A DNA stretch of 64,000 nucleotides. Source: Avena insularis (lineage: Eukaryota > Streptophyta > Magnoliopsida > Poales > Poaceae). Within the stretch, counting starts at the first letter, position 1. Every line of letters begins with the position of its first letter. A program made the position numbers and the translations under genes. Below are positions 21,401 to 31,189 of the stretch, one piece after another. The stretch spans positions 232,092,292-232,156,291 of the forward strand of contig CM042687.1 of assembly GCA_023614405.1 (NCBI GenBank), in the 5' to 3' direction. The notes under the pieces are model-generated. The model saw only the letters and a program-made list of their open reading frames with translations. It was not told the origin of the DNA and searched no databases.

Positions 21401-22792
21401 TTCCCGTGGTGAAGAAAGCTGGTAACTTAACAAATCTTTGTATTGTCCCTTAAGTCCTTAATATTGTCGACTTGAGGTGCTAACCCATTTTGCTGGTAAT
21501 AAGGTAATATCAATAATCTTAATATCCGTCTTGAGAAGAAAGTCAAAGCTCTGGAAGGTTAGTTATTCTTTTCCTCTATTGATTTTCGTTTGAAACTTAT
21601 CCTGGGTTTCTTATAACCTTCTGGCTTTGGTATAGCCGAGTTACAAACTCTTGCAGCGTCGCATCAAGAATGTATACCCATGCCTGATATGATGATGCAT
21701 TTTTTAGAGCAAGCCGCCACTCATTGGTATGGCCCAAGAGAAAGATGACGAGATAACCCGGTTGCGTGCCGAGGTGGAGTCCCTCAAGCTTTCTCAGAAA
21801 TCCGAATTAGAGAAAGTTGATCAGGAGTTCTCCGAAGAAAATAATTGGCTAAGTCTACAACTGCAGAAAGATAAAGAACTCCTCGAGGCTACCAAGCTGA
21901 AGAATCGGATGATGAGCGAGGAAATCACTCGCTTTGAGAAGACCAAGGTTGACTGGACCCATGATCTCCAAAAAATGTTGAGTTATATTCATCGTAAGTT
22001 TATGATCATGGCCGAGTTATTTTCTCCTCTTTCTTACCTTTAACTGATACGTTTGCCTCTTATGTAGATCATTTTCCGGAAGCTAAGCCAGTGAGTTCTA
22101 AGGAAGTGATTTCTGCTCGTCAACGCCGAGGTGTCTCTGCAGATTCGGATCCTGAATATTCAATGGAAGACTTCCTGATTGCCGTTGGCGCTGCCATTGG
22201 GCTGATGAAAATTATGGGCCGAGATCTGGTGCAAGTAGCTATTCGGGCTTACCATGTTTTGTGGCCGAATACTTCTGGGACTCCTGACATTGACGAGGTT
22301 AAAGTACTTGTGGATAGATTGATGGCATCTCAGACCCAGTTAAATCTCTGGAGGGAGTCTGCTGGGAGAGCTGGTGCTGATATGGCTCTCACAGCCGTTA
22401 TGTCTTGGTATGAGGACATTTCACTTGACACTTTGATAAACTTGTGCACTGGCTCTCATTGGGTTGAGGATCCAGAATTCGTCGCTCGCCGCCAAGCTCG
22501 TGCCTTCCAGCTTGTTGAGTATGCTGATGTGCATAACTGGATTGAAGGGCCGAGTTTTCTTCCCAACCCAGCGGATGACGTTGAAATCGAAGATGCCTCT
22601 GATAATGATTCGGCCGACCAGGATGAGGGTGAGGGCGACTCAGACAACTCTGGTGATTCCAGCGCAAGATCGGATGGGGACGGCGACACACGGTCATCTT
22701 CCAAAGGGACTGGGCACTCTCAAGCTCAAACTAATGTTTCTCAGCAGCCCAGGACTTCCCCCGAAGTTACTATTGCTTCGTGGGCGAAGTAA
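18451..22792 (+). pseudogene. inner Tat antisense gene, seven exons (Transposase_28-like)
   Basis: This gene lies on the strand opposite to gag-pol, between pol and the 3' LTR. Proposed exons are 18451-19376, 19459-19859, 19933-20706, 19-kb-distal exons 21319-21421, 21504-21557 and 21636-21993, and 22068-22792; all six introns have GT-AG ends. Phases are consistent where I checked them (exons 1-3). Exon 1 has the Transposase_28-like part (FGLPLSDFTRDFLDYFGL, SCKKWHRSFFYVKN). Middle exons are Ser/Pro/Thr-rich and basic. Exon 6 is a coiled coil rich in Glu and Lys. Exon 7 has a folded helical segment and an acidic Asp/Ser tail, ending at TAA 22792. A TAG at 18730-18732 and frameshifts near 19045 and 20205 break this copy. 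Function is unknown; a nuclear or structural role would be speculation. Confidence 0.75.
20885..21300 (+). repeat. 60-bp tandem array inside an intron of the antisense gene
   Basis: About seven 60-bp units, the central four almost identical, carry the core tccgagttaagctttgcttg. The array fills most of the fourth-exon upstream intron (20707-21318). Because 60 is a multiple of three, the minus strand stays open and reads as a 20-residue repeat (GGWIFEAKTNPNQAKLNSDL). I treat that as a by-product of the array. Confidence 0.9.
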
Positions 22793-23386
22793 CCGTCCAA
22801 GCGCATCTACCTCAGAGCGCCCAGTGCCTGATCATGCCGCTGCCCCTTAGGTTCAAAAAACTTCTTAAGTTATTTCCAGTCCCCGGTATGCTGGGCGTAT
22901 GATGTGTGTGAAACAATTGTCCGACTTTCTGTGTGGTACGAACCCTTTTTTCCTTTTGCCGCTGAGGCATGGGTGATGGTGATCATTATTAGTTTGTCTA
23001 AACAGATCTTGTTGCTTTATATCTTTGCTTTGGCGACCTTCAATCTCATAGGTTCGGATCGTATGTTTTCATGTGGTTGACCTTAGTTTGGCGCTTACAT
23101 TGCTTGGCCTTTATAAATTTGACGGCTTAGCCATTGTGTTCTTGACCTCTATCCGAGATATAAAGCCCGAAGCCCATATTTGGCAAAGTGAAACAATAAG
23201 TTGCATCCCTTATCATACTTCGTTTCGCTAGGAGTGTTACTCTTTTGCATCATTCTTAGAGATGTTTGTTTGCTTTCGCTTTGCTATCTGTATGATTATT
23301 GAGACATGTTTACACTGTCTTCCAAGCTTGTAGCTGAGCTATGGAGCTTTTATGTGTGTGATGGCAAATAGTGGGTAATACGGATT
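22793..23386. other. spacer downstream of the inner antisense gene
   Basis: AT-rich sequence with no supported gene. It probably holds the 3' end and poly(A) region of the antisense transcript on the plus strand, and non-coding 3' sequence of the element on the minus strand. Confidence 0.5.
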
Positions 23387-23970
23387 AGTCCCCGAGTTTT
23401 CACTCAGGTTGATGAGTTGTTGCGCGTGCTAAAAGAATTGTCTTGGATCATGTGGCAGTCCCCGAGTTACGAACTTAGTTGCCGAAATATAATTCATGGG
23501 TTAATGTATAGAATATTTCAGGGTAGTCTCCGACTTATTGTTCGGGGTGCCGAAGTTTAATACGCATTTTTTGGAACAGGAAACAATCATGGGGCAGTCC
23601 CCTAGTCAGTGCTCTAAGAATCGGGGTTTTAATGCATAATCCGAGATAAGGGATGATACGGCATAGTCCCCGAGTCCCCTGCTCGAGGTCTTGAAACTTA
23701 ACACATAATTCAGGAATAAGAAATAACATTGTACAGTCTCCGAGTCAATGCTCGAGGTGCCGAGGTTTCGTACATAACTCAAAATAAGAAATCACATAGA
23801 GCAGTCCCCGAGTCACTGCTCGAGGTGCCGAAGTTGAATACATAACTCAAAATAATAAATCACCTAGGGCAGTCCCCGAGTCATTGCTCGAGGTGCCGAG
23901 GTTTACTACATAGTAAAAAAATAAGGACAACATTGTGCAATCCTTGAATCGTCGCTCGAGGTGGCGAGGT
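23387..23970 (-). repeat. 69-bp tandem array containing polypurine-tract-like cores
   Basis: Nine units with a spacing of 67-71 bp start at about 23387, 23456, 23525, 23596, 23664, 23735, 23803, 23871 and 23938. Each carries agtccccgag or a near variant on the plus strand, which reads CTCGGGGACT on the minus strand. The element's own polypurine tract is CTTCGGGGACTAA. The array sits just downstream of pol in the sense direction. Confidence 0.85.
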
Positions 23971-24030
23971 TCAATACGTGCTTGGTACTTCGACTTGAAG
24001 TGTTATATTACGACGAAACATATATGGCTT

Positions 24031-25341
24031 CTAAGTGTAGAATGGGCGAAGTAAAGCTATATTCCATGGTCTTTTTGATTCCTCGCCGACTTTGTTTGCC
24101 TTGTTCTTTTCTGGTGACTGAGCATCAATTAGGTAATATGCATCGTTGTGCAATGCTTTACTCACGATGAATGGTCCTTCCCATGGGGGTGAGAGTTTGT
24201 GCATGCCAGCTGTGCGCTGCACCAGCCGAAGAACCAAATCTCCTTCTTTAAAGACTCTTGGATAGACTTTCTTGCTATGATATCGTCGCAGATCTTGCTG
24301 ATAAAGAGCTGATCTTGATAGTGCCAATTCCCTGGCCTCTTCTAGTAAATCAACGTCGTCTTGCCGAGCTACCTCGTTTACCTTGGCAGTCGTGTACTGG
24401 GTCACCCGTGGCGAATCATGCATTATGTTGGCTGGAAGGACATCTTCTACCCCGTATACTAGAAAAAATGGGGTATACCATGTTGACCTGTTGGGTGTAT
24501 CTGAGGCTCCACAATACTGCTAGCAGTTCCTCGATCCAACATCCTGCCGACCTTTGTAGAGGTTCAACGAGTCGGGGTTTTATTCCGGACAATACCAGTC
24601 CATTCGATCTTTCTACTTGCCCGTTTGACGCCGGGTGAGCCACCGAGGCAACATCTAGTCTTATGTGCTTCTCTTGGCAGAATCTAGCAAATGCTCCTTC
24701 AGCAAAATTTGTGCTGTTGTCTATGATAACACTGTGTGGATAACCATATCTCAAGATGATATCTTTGAGAAATTTTACCGCTGTTTCCCATCACATTTTC
24801 TTATAGGTTTTACCTCAATCCACTTTGTGAATTTATCCACCATGACTAGAATGTGGGTCATTCCGCCTCGGGCTGGCTTGAACGGGCCTACCATATCCAA
24901 ACACCATACAGAGAATGGCCAAGTGATTGGTATTGTCTTTAATTTGGATGATGGCATATGTATCTTGCTGGCGTATCTCTGGCAACCGTTACATTTTTCT
25001 ACCAGCTCTTTTGCCTCCTTTAACGCCATCGGCCAATAAAATCCATGCCTGAATGCTTTGGCTACTAATGCTCTGGACGATGCGTGATGCCCACATTCTC
25101 CCTGATGTATATCCAAGAGTATCTCCTGGCCTTCTGCCGAGTCAACACATCTTTGCAGCACGCTTGTGACACTTCTCTCGTACAGCTCATTGTTTATGAT
25201 TGTGTAAGCTTTTGCTCTTATTATTGTCTGTCTAGCCAGTATCTCATTATCCGGCAAAATTGCATCCTTGAGGAAGGAGAATATGGGTTGCGCCCATGTC
25301 GGCATGATTTTCTCTAGGACAATTTCACTGTCGATTTCCAT
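24031..25341 (-). pseudogene. inner Tat integrase (pol C-terminus)
   Basis: Integrase joins element cDNA to host DNA. The frame 25341-24775 has the zinc-binding HHCC part (HHASSRALVAKAF to CNGCQRYA) and the first catalytic Asp in LDMVGPF. After a small frameshift near 24765 the core continues with the second Asp in SVIIDNSTNF and the Glu in NGQVERSNG. A third frame (24423-24031) holds the C-terminal part with LVLRLVQRTAGMHKLSPPWEGPF and ends with WNIALLRPFYT before the stop. All three catalytic residues are present. Only two frameshifts, near 24765 and 24420, separate it from an open frame. No chromodomain follows, which fits the Tat lineage. Confidence 0.85.
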
Positions 25342-26617
25342 GTTTTATGCCGACATAACGGCTTTGAATCCTTCTGTATTTATTCGTGCGATGGTCAGGT
25401 TCACCTTCAGAGAGCCTGGGTTGCACTCTTTGTGAACTTCCATTGGCACATTTCCTTCTTTTAATTCTGTCGAGATATGAATGGACTCGGACTCTGGTGA
25501 CGGTATAATCGATGGTTTTCTCAGGTGCTCTAGGGCGATTCCTGGGGGAATTTACTGCCTAGTTGATCCGAGTTTTGACAATGTGTCCGCAGCGTCATTT
25601 TCCGCCCGAGGTATATGATGAAACTCGCATCCATCAAAGTATCCACTTATTTTATTGCACATGGAACCTATATAAGGCCATATTTGCATCTAGTGCGTCC
25701 CAATTGCCTGATACTTGCTGTACTACCAAATCAGAATCCCCGTAGAAGAGGATCCGACGCATACCAATTTCTTTTGCTGCCTTTAATGCATGGACAAGTG
25801 CTTCATATTCGGCTACATTGTTTGATGCGGCGAAATGTATTTGCAGCACGTATTTCAGCTGATCTTTTTTCGGTGAGGTCAGCACTATCCCTGCTCCCAA
25901 GCCATTTCTCAACTTGGATCCATCGAAATGCATTATCCAATAATTGAGATATCGCAATGGTGGTTCGTATTGTACCTCGGACCAATCCACAAAGAAGTCG
26001 GCCACAGCCTGAGATTTGATTGCATCTCGCCTATCGAATTGCGGAGCATAAGGTGATAATTCGATTGCCCATTTTGCTATTTGGTCGCTTGCATCTTTGT
26101 TGCTCAATATGTCGGCTATGGGCGCTTCAAAGATCACTTTGATCGGGTGTTCTTCGAAGTAATATTTAAGTTTCTTCGCCGACATGTATACTCCATAGGC
26201 CATCTTCTGGTAGTGTGGGTAGTTTTGTTTTGAGGCTGATAGTACCTCGCTTAGGTAGTATACCAGCCTTTGTATTGATTTATCATCTTCATTCCATTCC
26301 ACAACGATCACCGCACTTACCACTCTGTTTGTGGAAGCTATGTAAAGTAACATAGGCTCTTTTGACATGGAGAGGCCAGGATTGGTGCTGTGACCAACAT
26401 CTTTTTCAGTTCATGAAAAGCATTATCTGCTTGCAAGTGTCCAAATGAACTTATCAGATTTTTTCATCAGTTGATACAGTGGTAATGCCTTCTCTCCCAG
26501 CCGACATACAAATCGACTAAGCGAGGCTAGGCAGCCCGTGAATTTCTCTACGTCATTTAGACACCTCGGCAAGTCCATTCTTTCTACCGCTCTTATTTTA
26601 GTTGGATTGGCCTCTAT
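25342..26617 (-). pseudogene. inner Tat RNase H and archaeal-type RNase H
   Basis: The region starts with the RT connection part after the deletion junction (EANPTKIRAVERMDLPRC) and the tether KALPLYQLMKKSDKF. The frame 26368-25652 then carries the first RNase H (LYIASTNRVVSAVIV, KLKYYFEEHPIKVI) and the second, archaeal-type RNase H (WIMHFDGSKLRNGLGAG, NVAEYEALVHALKAA, GDSDLVVQQV). RNase H removes the RNA strand during cDNA synthesis. Having two RNase H domains is a mark of the Tat lineage. Past 25652 the frame is broken before integrase. Confidence 0.8.
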
Positions 26618-26832
26618 ACCTTGGCTGGATCATCCTTTTTGTTTTCTACTAACACTGGATTTGATAGCCAATCCGGATAAAGCACTTCCATCATGAACCC
26701 GGCCGCAAGGAGCCGAGCTATCTCATCCCCTATTATTTTTCTCCTGTCTTCGGCGAAGCGGCGGAGAGGTTGCTTCACCGACCTTGCTCCTGGCCTTACA
26801 TGCAGAGAGTGCTCAACCAATTCCCTCGGCAC
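26618..26832 (-). pseudogene. inner Tat RT N-terminus, catalytic centre deleted
   Basis: The frame shows SVKQPLRRFAEDRR, then GFMMEVLYPDWLSNPVLVENKKDDPAK, the usual RT entry. It then jumps at 26618-26622 straight to the IEANPTKI part that normally follows the palm. About 130 residues, including the LDAYSGYHQ, PFGL and YVDD motifs seen in the two other Tat copies, are missing. No RT activity is possible. The element therefore either died after insertion or was mobilised in trans. Confidence 0.85.
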
Positions 26833-27078
26833 ACCTTGCAGGTCTTGAGTTGACCATGCAAAGATATCCCGATTCTCGTGGAGGAAGTTGGTGAGCTCGC
26901 CTTCCTATTTGGCATCTAGGCCGGCACCAATGGTGATGGTGCGTTCTGGGAACTGCTCATCTATCTGGACCTTTTTCGTTTCTTTAGTCGGCTGGAAAGA
27001 AACACTTCCATGTGGGTTGGCTAATGCTGGCATATTCAGCTGTGCCGACTGAGCGAGAGCCGCTACTTCTTGAATCCT

Positions 27079-27560
27079 TCATTTTTCTATTGCGATCACC
27101 AATGACTCGGCCAGGTTTGATCCGGCCGAAGCACATTCCATCGACTTCCTGTAATCTCCTGCTACTGTTATCACCCCTTGTGGTCCGGGTAACTTCATTT
27201 TCAAGTAAGCGATGTGGCAGCTACTCATGAATTTGGCCAATGCGGGCCGCCTGAGTAAAGCATGATAGCAACTTTCTAGATCCACCACCTCAAACTCCAA
27301 ATTTCCCGCTCTGCGGTTATCCCTTGTGCCGAATAATACATCTACTTGAACCTTCCCAATGGGTTCGCATGAAATTCCCGGCACTATTCCATGGAACATG
27401 GTTCTCGTGGATTGCAGCATATTCTGCGATATTCCGAGTTTATGCAGTATCTTTGTACATGATATTGATACTGCTCCCATTGTCAATGAGTACTTTTGAA
27501 AATTTCACATTAATGCTGGGCCCGACAAAAGTCGGATCTAGTACGAGTGCGTACGACCCT
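27079..27560 (-). pseudogene. inner Tat retropepsin
   Basis: The protease active site reads VLIDNGSSINIMY near 27490, with Asn in place of the usual Thr or Ser of Asp-Thr-Gly. The frame then shifts, and 27486-27079 carries the flap and C-terminal half (FHGIVPG, FEVVDLESCYHALL, LKMKLPGPQGVITVAGDY). The protein would cut Gag-Pol in the particle. Asn at this position is also seen in other plant Gypsy copies, so loss of activity is likely but not certain. Confidence 0.75.
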
Positions 27561-28425
27561 GGATTCAGCATTATTTTGGGGTGATCCTTTATGCTCCAAG
27601 TTACTTCTTGATCTGACCAAGGTACATATCTTGGTACTGCCGGCATAATTGCATTCTCTTCCATATGTCGGCGCTGTACACTTTGCCTGTCTTGCTGTTC
27701 TGTTGTGAACACACAATATGATTGATGATGTTCCCTATAATCATTGCGTGCATTATTTCCGGGGTTTGTCCTTCCATCCTGACCCTGATTTATCACTTGA
27801 TGTACTGCATCTCTCCGGTCCGAGTTATCATACCTCGGGGGAGGAGGGGGTAACATTAACTGATGTGCATTTGCCCGATCAATGCTATGCTCTTTGTTGA
27901 TGTGCTGATGAGAAGGTGCTTGCATGCCTGCCGGGTTCCCCATTGCGTTTTTAACCAGGCGCATTGCCGAGTTGTATGATTAGCCGGCTTGGCTGGGTTT
28001 GGAGTGTGAAACTTACACGGTTGATCCAACATGGATTCAAAGGTGTACTTCGGCCTTTCCCGCCACTGCTTCTTCTGTTCTGGTGTCCACTGTCTCTTCC
28101 CTTCATTCCTTGGTGTCCATTGCTGAGGACCATTCTTCTGCCGCTGACCGTTTCCGTGACTCGGCTGATCTTGCACTACCGCTGCCACCTGATTGGAGGC
28201 ATATCTGTAATCCGGTCTTTCCTCTCTTCTTCTACCTCTGAACTCGTTGCGCCTCGATGATCCGGCCACATCTCTTGCATATTGATCTTGATGCTCCTGA
28301 TGCTCCGCCGACATTAGTTCTGGTTGTGTCGGATCACCCAATGCATACGAATCCGCTATCCTGATGGTTTCTGCCAAAGTGGTTGGCACATCTCTTTGCA
28401 GTCTCTGCCACAAAGACCCTGGCAT
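27561..28425 (-). pseudogene. inner Tat gag C-terminal region
   Basis: Two overlapping frames (28425-27856 and 27964-27440) together cover the gag tail and the gag-protease link. Visible stretches are TLAETIRIADSYALGDP, an Arg/Glu/Gln-rich basic segment, KPANHTTRQCAWLK (a Cys/His-containing nucleic-acid-binding part), and WSDQEVTWSIKDHPKIM, which precedes protease. One frameshift near 28420 and another near 27900 separate these parts from each other. Confidence 0.75.
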
Positions 28426-30391
28426 ATCGGCATCCTTGAGCGAACCAAGCTATCGCTTGAGATTCTATAACTCCCTCGCATGAGTTCCTAAGGTTACACC
28501 ACCGAGTTAAGAATTCTCTGTCTGTCTCATTCGGCCTCTGTTTGCACATTGCAAGCTGCTGTGGCCTGTTTGGTCTCTTGTAAGTACTGGTGAAGTTGCT
28601 GACAAACATCTCTTCAAAATCTAGCCAGCAGTTGATAGTGCCCACTGGCAGATTATTCAGCCATATTCTGGCCGGTCCTTCCAGCATTTGCGGGACATAT
28701 CTTACCGCGCATCGCAAGTTTCCGCTAGCTATTTTTACTGCAGTGGCATAGTCAATTAACCAATCCTGTGGTTTGGTACTCCCATTGTATGTTTTAGTGC
28801 CCCTTGCGAGCTGAAAATTCGGCACAGGCGGCTCGCCCATGATTCGGGGTCCGAAGCATGCCGGACCCGGCGGACCTTGCTCCTCTAACAACTCGGACCG
28901 GTACAACCTTTCCAGTTTTAATCTTGCATCATTTGATGGCAAGTTTCTATACATGACTCTCTCCTGCATTCCATAATGGTTATTTCCACCATGCGCTGCA
29001 TACTCCATATATGAGTAACCATCATTATACCTCTCATTTGCCTGATTATGGAGAGCTGGTCTCACTTCTCTTTCTTCCCGAGGTTCATACCTCGGCTGAG
29101 GATTGGGCGGCGAGTCCCTCCTTCCTTCTGCCGGGATATTGTTTTCATGATTTCCTCTTCCGAGGTCTCCATTACCTAGGCTTCCGTTGCCTTTGTTGGG
29201 ATGGTGGGGGTCTCTTTCGCCATTGTTACCTCGGTTTCCATTGCCTCTATTCTCATTGACCTTTTCGGCTACCGCTGGATCATATGGTACAATCTGCTTG
29301 TTTCTTTTTCCTAAAGTTACTGCTCTATCTTTTCGCGCATTGTTTCCGGGTGAAGATGCTGCTGCTACAGATAGGGCGGGCACTGCTCCAGCCGAATGAA
29401 CCATAGGTGAGGCACCAGGTCTTGCCGGGTCCTCCCTAAGCATTTCTTCATTCTGTTGGTTCGCAATGCTTACCAGCTCATTCACTCTTTCTTGCTGTCT
29501 CTGCGGGGCTTCGCCTGTCAGCCCTTCCAACTCTAGTGCAGCGGCATTTGCCGCCCTTAGGTTCTTTGCCGGGGTGCTATACCTCGGCAAGCCTAGATCG
29601 ACTGAATCTGCCTTATGAGTCTCATGCTCTTTATTGATATCATTCATGAGGTTTTTCCCTCTCAATCTTAATTCATCGACCCGCTCGGGGGCAACATCTA
29701 GCTTATTTGCCTTAGCATATTCTCGCAGGGTCCTGTTTAAGGATTCCCGCAATGCCGACACCTTTTTTGCCTCTACTAGCAATTTCTGCCTAGTTTCTTC
29801 CAACTCTGCCTGAGCATTAGCCGGATCAAGTATCTGTGCCACAGGCGTGGTTAAGTTATCTATAGTTGCCTGAAGAATATTCTCTGGTCTTTCCAGAGGT
29901 GGCCATCTTAACCTTGTTGCCTTAGGGGTTGTCTCCTGTACCTCGGCTGGTTTGGCTGCGGACGAATCTACCTCGGTGGGCTGTGGAGCCGCTTGCTTCG
30001 TGGTCACCTGTCCTCCCGTTGTCAGATCCTTGCTTGATTCGGCGCCTGCTGCTGCCGCCTGTACCCCGGCTGTGACCATCACCTCGACGCTGCTGACGGG
30101 GCGTTCTCGATGCGGACCGTTTGCAGCGCTGAGGAGGGGCTCTCGTGCAACAATAACTCGATGAGGATAAACGCAGGAGGTGTCGACGCTGATGTAGATC
30201 TGGTGCATGCCCAAGTTGATGAAGACGCCGTTGCGCGGAGGAGCTTTTCTCCTGAAGCTGCCTGCGTTATCGCTGACATAGTCACAGAGATCAAATCTCT
30301 GGACTAAGCCAGAGACAACGCGCTCGCCGGTGTGGATGAAGTTTCCCGTCCGGATCTTGACTCCAGCTAGCACCGCTGCTGGCCCCACGGT
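28334..30391 (-). CDS. inner Tat gag, long open frame
   Basis: One open frame of 706 codons extends from inside the 5' LTR (first Met at 30454) through the primer site to 28334, with no stop. The true start is probably downstream of the primer site at 30382-30399; I cannot fix it. The N-terminal half is Ala/Pro/Glu-rich with a coiled-coil stretch (LEETRQKLLVEAKKVSAL). The middle is Asn/Gly/Arg-rich. The capsid-type gag domain lies at the C-terminus (YNGSTKPQDWLIDYATAV, ARIWLNNLPVG, FTSTYKRPNRPQQL, REFLTRWCNLRNSC). A frameshift near 28425 cuts it from the gag tail. Gag forms the particle. Confidence 0.75.
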   Translation of the reverse strand, partial: TVGPAAVLAGVKIRTGNFIHTGERVVSGLVQRFDLCDYVSDNAGSFRRKAPPRNGVFINLGMHQIYISVDTSCVYPHRVIVAREPLLSAANGPHRERPVSSVEVMVTAGVQAAAAGAESSKDLTTGGQVTTKQAAPQPTEVDSSAAKPAEVQETTPKATRLRWPPLERPENILQATIDNLTTPVAQILDPANAQAELEETRQKLLVEAKKVSALRESLNRTLREYAKANKLDVAPERVDELRLRGKNLMNDINKEHETHKADSVDLGLPRYSTPAKNLRAANAAALELEGLTGEAPQRQQERVNELVSIANQQNEEMLREDPARPGASPMVHSAGAVPALSVAAASSPGNNARKDRAVTLGKRNKQIVPYDPAVAEKVNENRGNGNRGNNGERDPHHPNKGNGSLGNGDLGRGNHENNIPAEGRRDSPPNPQPRYEPREEREVRPALHNQANERYNDGYSYMEYAAHGGNNHYGMQERVMYRNLPSNDARLKLERLYRSELLEEQGPPGPACFGPRIMGEPPVPNFQLARGTKTYNGSTKPQDWLIDYATAVKIASGNLRCAVRYVPQMLEGPARIWLNNLPVGTINCWLDFEEMFVSNFTSTYKRPNRPQQLAMCKQRPNETDREFLTRWCNLRNSCEGVIESQAIAWFAQGCRYARVFVAETAKRCANHFGRNHQDSGFVCIG

Positions 30392-30399
30392 GGGCGCCA
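30382..30399 (-). other. inner Tat primer-binding site
   Basis: The minus strand reads TGGCGCCCACCGTGGGGC, two bases after the LTR end. It is nearly identical to the outer element's site, with one difference. Confidence 0.85.
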
Positions 30400-30401
30400 A
30401 C

Positions 30402-31184
30402 TGTCGTGGTGGTGGCACGGCAGATGCCATGGGTAGGCTAAAGTATGGGGCCAATGGATGCTAGAGGGATCCGGGGAGGGAAGATGTAGTTACTTCTACA
30501 CTCAAATGACTAATATGCAGATCCTTATTTCTCTTCTCTTGGGCTACAAGTGCTCCTCGAGCTGTTTGCAAGAAGAGAACTACAACACGAGCCTTACGGC
30601 CTCAAATGAATCGATCCCCCTCTCAGGAGTCCGTGCCTCTCCTTATAAAGGGGTTCCTTGACTCCTTCCAGGGCTGATGTGGCAAGCATATTCTTGGAAT
30701 ATTCTTGTCCCAAAGTGGTAACTCGGCGGGCTCCTTTCCGTGTCCCCCTTCTATCGGCGACAAGGTTCTAGAAGGCCTCACATGTGTGCCTCGGGCTTCC
30801 TCACTGTCACCTCCGTGACGCCTGTCTGCCCCTCTGCATCTCTGCTCTTTGTCCTTAGCGCCTGGCTCTGTCTAGATTCCTCCTACAACAACTAGGGTTT
30901 GACCTTAGGCACCTCCTTCTCCTGCAAGGTTCATGTTACTCGGCCTTGTCTTGGATAACTCGGCTCGACCTTTACCTGCATTCAAGTTGTTCATACATAC
31001 TCGGCCGACTTAACTCGTATGTCGGCTGGATCTGGTATCGCTCCCTTCGTAGGTATCATGGCCGTGCTTATCTCGGCCGACTTTTACAGGACTCGGCCGA
31101 TATAAACAGTAACTCGGCATATGACAGGGGAAACTCCTTTTGTCTTCCCCTGTCTTGACCCTATCCGGGGTCACCTCCCCAACA
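30402..31184 (-). repeat. inner Tat 5' LTR
   Basis: A 783-bp LTR that starts TGTCGTGG and ends CCCCAACA in plus coordinates. It matches 16906-17685 with about 25 differences including one short indel. The sense promoter would fire leftward from here. Confidence 0.93.
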
Positions 31185-31189
31185 GGGTT
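31185..31189. repeat. right target-site duplication GGGTT of the inner Tat element
   Basis: An exact copy of 16901-16905. Removing the insertion and one copy restores the reading phase of the outer antisense gene. Confidence 0.92.

Larger units (their letters stand above)
16906..31184 (-). mobile_element. inner full-length Tat-lineage Gypsy element
   Basis: A 14,279-bp element nested in the antisense gene of the outer Tat element, with exact 5-bp duplications. Sense order from the right is 5' LTR 30402-31184, TGGCGCC primer site, gag, protease, truncated RT, RNase H, archaeal-type RNase H, integrase, a 69-bp tandem array, an antisense multi-exon gene, polypurine tract and 3' LTR 16906-17685. 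LTR copies differ at about 25 sites in 780 by eye, so the insertion is fairly young. The RT catalytic centre is deleted, so it could only move with help in trans. Confidence 0.93.

Noticed and set aside
20990..21433. Minus-strand 147-codon frame with a 20-residue repeat
   Set aside because: It is explained by a 60-bp tandem array in an intron; there is no start context or conserved domain.
20885..23970. Regular repeats resembling a CRISPR array
   Set aside because: Units of 60 and 69 bp are tandem without unique spacers, and the context is a plant retrotransposon.
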